From contig CAYUJD010000113.1 of NCBI GenBank assembly GCA_964444975.1, forward strand, positions 1-8,158: a DNA stretch of 8,158 bases. The letters are read 5' to 3'. Under the pieces are notes generated by a model, which did not search any database, was not told the DNA's origin, and was given only the letters and a program-made list of their open reading frames with translations. The position numbers were made by a program, and so were the translations under genes. Positions 5,080-8,158 of the stretch are shown piece after piece. Source of the DNA: VBAS01 sp964444975. GTDB taxonomy: Bacteria; Bacteroidota; Bacteroidia; Chitinophagales; Chitinophagaceae. Each line of letters opens with the position of its first letter. Position 1 is the first letter of the stretch.

Positions 5080-7899
5080 ATGAAGAAATTTTTACTGATT
5101 GTAGCTGTAGCATTCTTATGCATAACGGTTGCGGCACAGAAAAGCGGCAGCGTGAAAGGCATCGTGTTTGATACCATCAGCAGGCAACCCGTGGCTGCAG
5201 CTACCATTACCGTTTTGCAAAAAAGCGATTCCTCCCTTGTTACATTTACCATGACCACCGGCAACGGTTTTTTCTCACTATCCAATATTGCTTACGGTGA
5301 CTACCGCCTGCTGGTGACACATGTAGGCTTTCACAACGTGAATAAATATTTTACCATCAGCGATACATCAAAGAACATTGACCTTGGCAACATCGATATG
5401 AGCGATAAAAGCAAGGTGCTGGAAGAAGTAGTGCTACAGGCCGAAGCCCCGCCGGTAACACTGGTGGGTGATACGGTGCAGTACAATGCAGGTTCATTTA
5501 AAACAAAACCTAATGCCGTGGTGGAAGACCTGCTGAAAAAACTGCCCGGCGTGCAGGTGGAAAAAGACGGTACCGTGAAAGCACAGGGACAGGAAGTGAA
5601 GAAGGTGCTGGTGGACGGGAAAGAATTTTTTGGCAATGACCCGAAGATTGCCACTAAAAATTTACCAGCTGATGCAGTGGATAAAGTACAGGTGTACGAC
5701 CGCCAGAGCGATATGGCCCAGCTTACCGGCTTCGATGACGGGCAAAGTGAAAAGACGATTAACCTGAAACTGAAAAAAGATAAAAAGAAAGGGGTGTTTG
5801 GAAAAGTGAACGCTGGCAGCGGCACCGATGGACGCTACCAGGGCCGGTTTAATGTAAACTCATTTAAAGGCGCAAGGCAAATGTCGGTGATAGGAATGGG
5901 CAACAACACTAATGCTGAAGGATTTTCATTCATGGACATTCTGGGTTTTACCGGTGCCATGAGCCAGGTGAACAGCGGGGGCGGCAATGTCAACATCAAT
6001 ATATCATCCGGCGATGCATTGGGCGGCCTGCTTGGTGGGGGAAACAATAATGCCATCAACACTTCGTGGGCGGGCGGCGCCAACTATAACAATATCGTGG
6101 GCACAAAGATGGAAGTGCAGAGTAATTATTTTTTCAGCCGCTACAACCCGGTGACGAATCAGCAGCTCAGCCGGCAATACATACTGCCTGATTCCACGTA
6201 TTTCTATAATCAAAATTCAAGGACAAACAATCTGAGTTATTCGCATCGCTTCAATCTTACTTACGATTATGTGATAGACTCAATGCATTCGCTCAAATTT
6301 ACCCCCGGCCTGAGCTGGCAGAATACAAAGAGCCGTTCACTGAGTGATTATGAAACCCTGTCGGAGCAACTGCTGCACAGCAACCGCGGCTACAGCGATA
6401 ATTTTTCGGCAAGCGACGGTTACAATTTCAGCGGCACTATATTATTCCGGAAAAAATTTGACCGGAAGGGAAGAACATTTTCCATCAGCCTTGGCAGCAA
6501 CCTGAATGAAAGCGACGGCAATGGCGAGCTGGAATCGGTAAACCGGTTTTACAATACTGCCGGCAATCCTGTGCGAACGGATTCCATCAACCAGCGCAGC
6601 AGCACGGCAAGTGACGTAAGGGGTTATTCCGCCAGAGCGGTTTACACAGAGCCGCTGTTCAAACGGTCGCTGCTTGAATTCAGTGTTTCAAAAAACGAGA
6701 GCCGCACTGTTTCTGACAAAGTAACCTATGACTACAACAGGAACTCCGGTAAGCATGACCTGCTGAACCCGATGCTTACCAGCAATTATGAAAACACTTA
6801 CGGCACTGCCACAGCCGGCATCCGGTTGCGCACACAAAAGAAAAAATACAGTTATTCGGTGGGAGTGACCTGGCAGATTGCCAGCCTTGAAGGAACAATA
6901 AAAACGGGAATCAAGGATTCGGTCATCAGCAAATCATTTTACAACATGCTGCCCAATGCAAGATTCCAGTACAGCTTTACAAAATTCAAGAGCCTGCAGG
7001 TTGATTACCGGGCTTCTACCAACCAGCCATCAGTCTCGCAACTGCAGCCGGTGCCCGATATCAGCAACCCGCTGAATATTAAAGAAGGCAACCCCGACCT
7101 GAAGCAGGAGTACACTCACCGCATCAACGCTCATTATACGGGAGTAAATCCCTTCCGCGGCAAAAGTTTTTTCTGGTTCAGCAGCTATTCATTTACCAAC
7201 AACCGCATAGTGAATTTCGATGTGATTGATTCGTTCGGCCGGAAAAGAACCCGCCCCGTGAATGTGGACGGCGTGTATAACCTGACCAACGATGTCAGTA
7301 TCGGCTGGCCGCTGCGGTTTATAAAAGCCACATTGAATTTTAATACGGGTGTCAGCTACAGCAAAACCATCCAGTTCATCAACACCGTGCGGAATGAAAT
7401 ACGCAATACCAGCATTGATCCCGGTATTGAAATCTCCAAAAGCTTTACGGATAAATTTGATCTGACCGTAAGCGGCGGCTTTGCTTATAACAGGGCAAAG
7501 TATTCGTTGCAGCCTTCACTCAACAATGAATACTTCACGCAGGATTATGGTGTGGATGCGGGCTGGCAGCTGCCAAAGAATTTTTACCTGTCCACTGATT
7601 TCAGGTATACTGTCAGCAGCCAAAGAGCTGAGGGTTACAATGCAAAAGTGCTTCTGTGGAATGCTTCAGTAAGCAAACTGTTTTTGAAATACAACCGCGG
7701 CGAACTGAAGCTGAGTGTGTATGATCTGCTGAACGAAAACCAGGGAATAGTGCGCACTACAAATTCAAACTATATCGAAGACCAGAGCAACCGGGTGTTG
7801 CGTCGTTTCTTTTTACTCGGGTTTACTTACAGCCTGAACAAGATGAGCGCCAATGCCGGCGGACCCGGCGGAAGGGGAAATATTATTATCAGGCGATAA
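5080..7899 (+). CDS. Outer-membrane beta-barrel family protein (TonB-receptor-like), paralogue 2
   Basis: This 939-aa protein has the same plan as the gene at 1190. It has a signal peptide (MKKFLLIVAVAFLCITVAA, cut before Q20; the Cys is not in a lipobox), then a carboxypeptidase-regulatory-like domain at about 22-110. The plug-like part (about 115-242) contains DLLKKLPGVQV, KVLVDGKEFFG and KTINLKLKKDK. The long barrel carries QLQPVPDISNPL...GNPDLKQE (about 653-677) and ends in the strand RRFFLLGFTYSLN (to about 920). The 19-residue tail is Gly/Arg-rich and unlike that of the paralogue. A glycine/asparagine-rich insert (about 299-325) sits where the paralogue has its glycine-rich stretch. DNA blocks shared with the first gene show a common duplication origin. 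No TonB box was recognised; the substrate is unknown. A location in the outer membrane is expected from the family. Confidence 0.9.
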   Translation: MKKFLLIVAVAFLCITVAAQKSGSVKGIVFDTISRQPVAAATITVLQKSDSSLVTFTMTTGNGFFSLSNIAYGDYRLLVTHVGFHNVNKYFTISDTSKNIDLGNIDMSDKSKVLEEVVLQAEAPPVTLVGDTVQYNAGSFKTKPNAVVEDLLKKLPGVQVEKDGTVKAQGQEVKKVLVDGKEFFGNDPKIATKNLPADAVDKVQVYDRQSDMAQLTGFDDGQSEKTINLKLKKDKKKGVFGKVNAGSGTDGRYQGRFNVNSFKGARQMSVIGMGNNTNAEGFSFMDILGFTGAMSQVNSGGGNVNINISSGDALGGLLGGGNNNAINTSWAGGANYNNIVGTKMEVQSNYFFSRYNPVTNQQLSRQYILPDSTYFYNQNSRTNNLSYSHRFNLTYDYVIDSMHSLKFTPGLSWQNTKSRSLSDYETLSEQLLHSNRGYSDNFSASDGYNFSGTILFRKKFDRKGRTFSISLGSNLNESDGNGELESVNRFYNTAGNPVRTDSINQRSSTASDVRGYSARAVYTEPLFKRSLLEFSVSKNESRTVSDKVTYDYNRNSGKHDLLNPMLTSNYENTYGTATAGIRLRTQKKKYSYSVGVTWQIASLEGTIKTGIKDSVISKSFYNMLPNARFQYSFTKFKSLQVDYRASTNQPSVSQLQPVPDISNPLNIKEGNPDLKQEYTHRINAHYTGVNPFRGKSFFWFSSYSFTNNRIVNFDVIDSFGRKRTRPVNVDGVYNLTNDVSIGWPLRFIKATLNFNTGVSYSKTIQFINTVRNEIRNTSIDPGIEISKSFTDKFDLTVSGGFAYNRAKYSLQPSLNNEYFTQDYGVDAGWQLPKNFYLSTDFRYTVSSQRAEGYNAKVLLWNASVSKLFLKYNRGELKLSVYDLLNENQGIVRTTNSNYIEDQSNRVLRRFFLLGFTYSLNKMSANAGGPGGRGNIIIRR

Positions 7900-7903
7900 A
7901 AAT

Positions 7904-8158
7904 TTAATCCAGCACTTCGTAAATCACCACGGGCTGGGCTTTGTTTTTCAGATTCACTTCGCCCACTTTTTTACAGCTGAACGATTCTTTAATTTTTTTG
8001 TAAGAAGAATCACTGATAATAACCTGGCCTTCACCCGCCACGGACTGCAGCCGCTGGGCCACATTCACTGTGTCGCCGATAACTGTATAGTCAAGCCGCT
8101 TCAGTGTGGCGCTGCCGATATTGCCGGAAATCATTTCGCCGCTGTTGATGCCGATGGA
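7904..8158 (-). CDS. Class III adenylate/guanylate cyclase, C-terminal part (gene continues beyond the window)
   Basis: On the minus strand the frame is open from the window edge to TAA at 7904 and gives 84 residues. It starts SIGINSGEMISGNIGS and continues with LDYTVIGDTVNVAQRLQ, the hallmark of class III nucleotide cyclases, which make cAMP or cGMP from ATP or GTP as dimers. The Asn and Arg of NVAQR correspond to the transition-state residues of the family. The Thr of DYTVIG stands where many adenylate cyclases have the purine-selecting Asp, as in CyaC-like bacterial enzymes, so cAMP production is likely but not certain. VIISDSSYKKI and a closing VYEVLD-type strand complete the domain. The metal-binding aspartates and any sensor domain lie outside the window. 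It converges with the barrel gene, with 4 bp between the stop codons. Confidence 0.88.
   Translation of the reverse strand, partial: SIGINSGEMISGNIGSATLKRLDYTVIGDTVNVAQRLQSVAGEGQVIISDSSYKKIKESFSCKKVGEVNLKNKAQPVVIYEVLD

Noticed and set aside
4722..5285. Long minus-strand frame crossing the secreted protein gene, the intergenic region and the second barrel gene
   Set aside because: It opposes two well-supported genes with signal peptides, is Ser/Phe-rich as antisense shadows of such genes tend to be, and has no recognised domain.

Overview
The window looks like a chromosomal segment from a Bacteroidota bacterium, most likely of the Chitinophagaceae type. The reasons are two very large outer-membrane beta-barrel proteins with an N-terminal carboxypeptidase-regulatory-like domain, secreted proteins whose mature part starts just after 'A-Q', start codons without a Shine-Dalgarno sequence, TAnnTTTG-like -7 elements, and an Rhs/YD-repeat fragment of the NGNIAAMAVNIPKLG type common in that phylum. 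The taxonomic call is inference from sequence style, not from a search.

Left part (1-1189), accessory DNA. The first bases look like the 3' end of a tRNA, followed at once by a strong intrinsic terminator. Next comes a short orphan fragment of an Rhs/YD-repeat protein. It is cut off exactly where a 706-bp element (280-985) begins. That element has about 72-bp imperfect terminal inverted repeats (21 bp perfect at the outer ends). Each arm carries its own internal palindrome. Inside lies a decayed IS200-like/REP-associated (Y1) transposase with a one-base frameshift in a T8 run and a lost second histidine in its HUH motif. Positions 986-1163 show no gene.

Central and right part (1190-7899). 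Two paralogous outer-membrane beta-barrel proteins (960 and 939 aa) are encoded in the same direction and share blocks of identical DNA in the plug-like region. Between them lie a 53-codon gene on the opposite strand, too short for most gene callers and followed by its own strong hairpin/T-tract terminator, and a 191-aa secreted protein of unknown function. The first barrel gene and the small minus-strand gene converge on that terminator. The small gene and the 191-aa gene diverge from a 103-bp intergenic region. The second barrel gene is preceded by four phased TTAACC-type repeats about 10-11 bp apart, a candidate operator.

Right edge (7904-8158). The 3' end of a class III adenylate/guanylate cyclase gene converges on the second barrel gene with only 4 bp between the stop codons.

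How the genes work together is inferred only. The two barrels and the secreted protein would act at the outer membrane/periplasm, possibly in uptake or surface assembly; no substrate can be read from the sequence. The least explained items are the inverted-repeat element, the 53-aa basic protein and the phased repeats.
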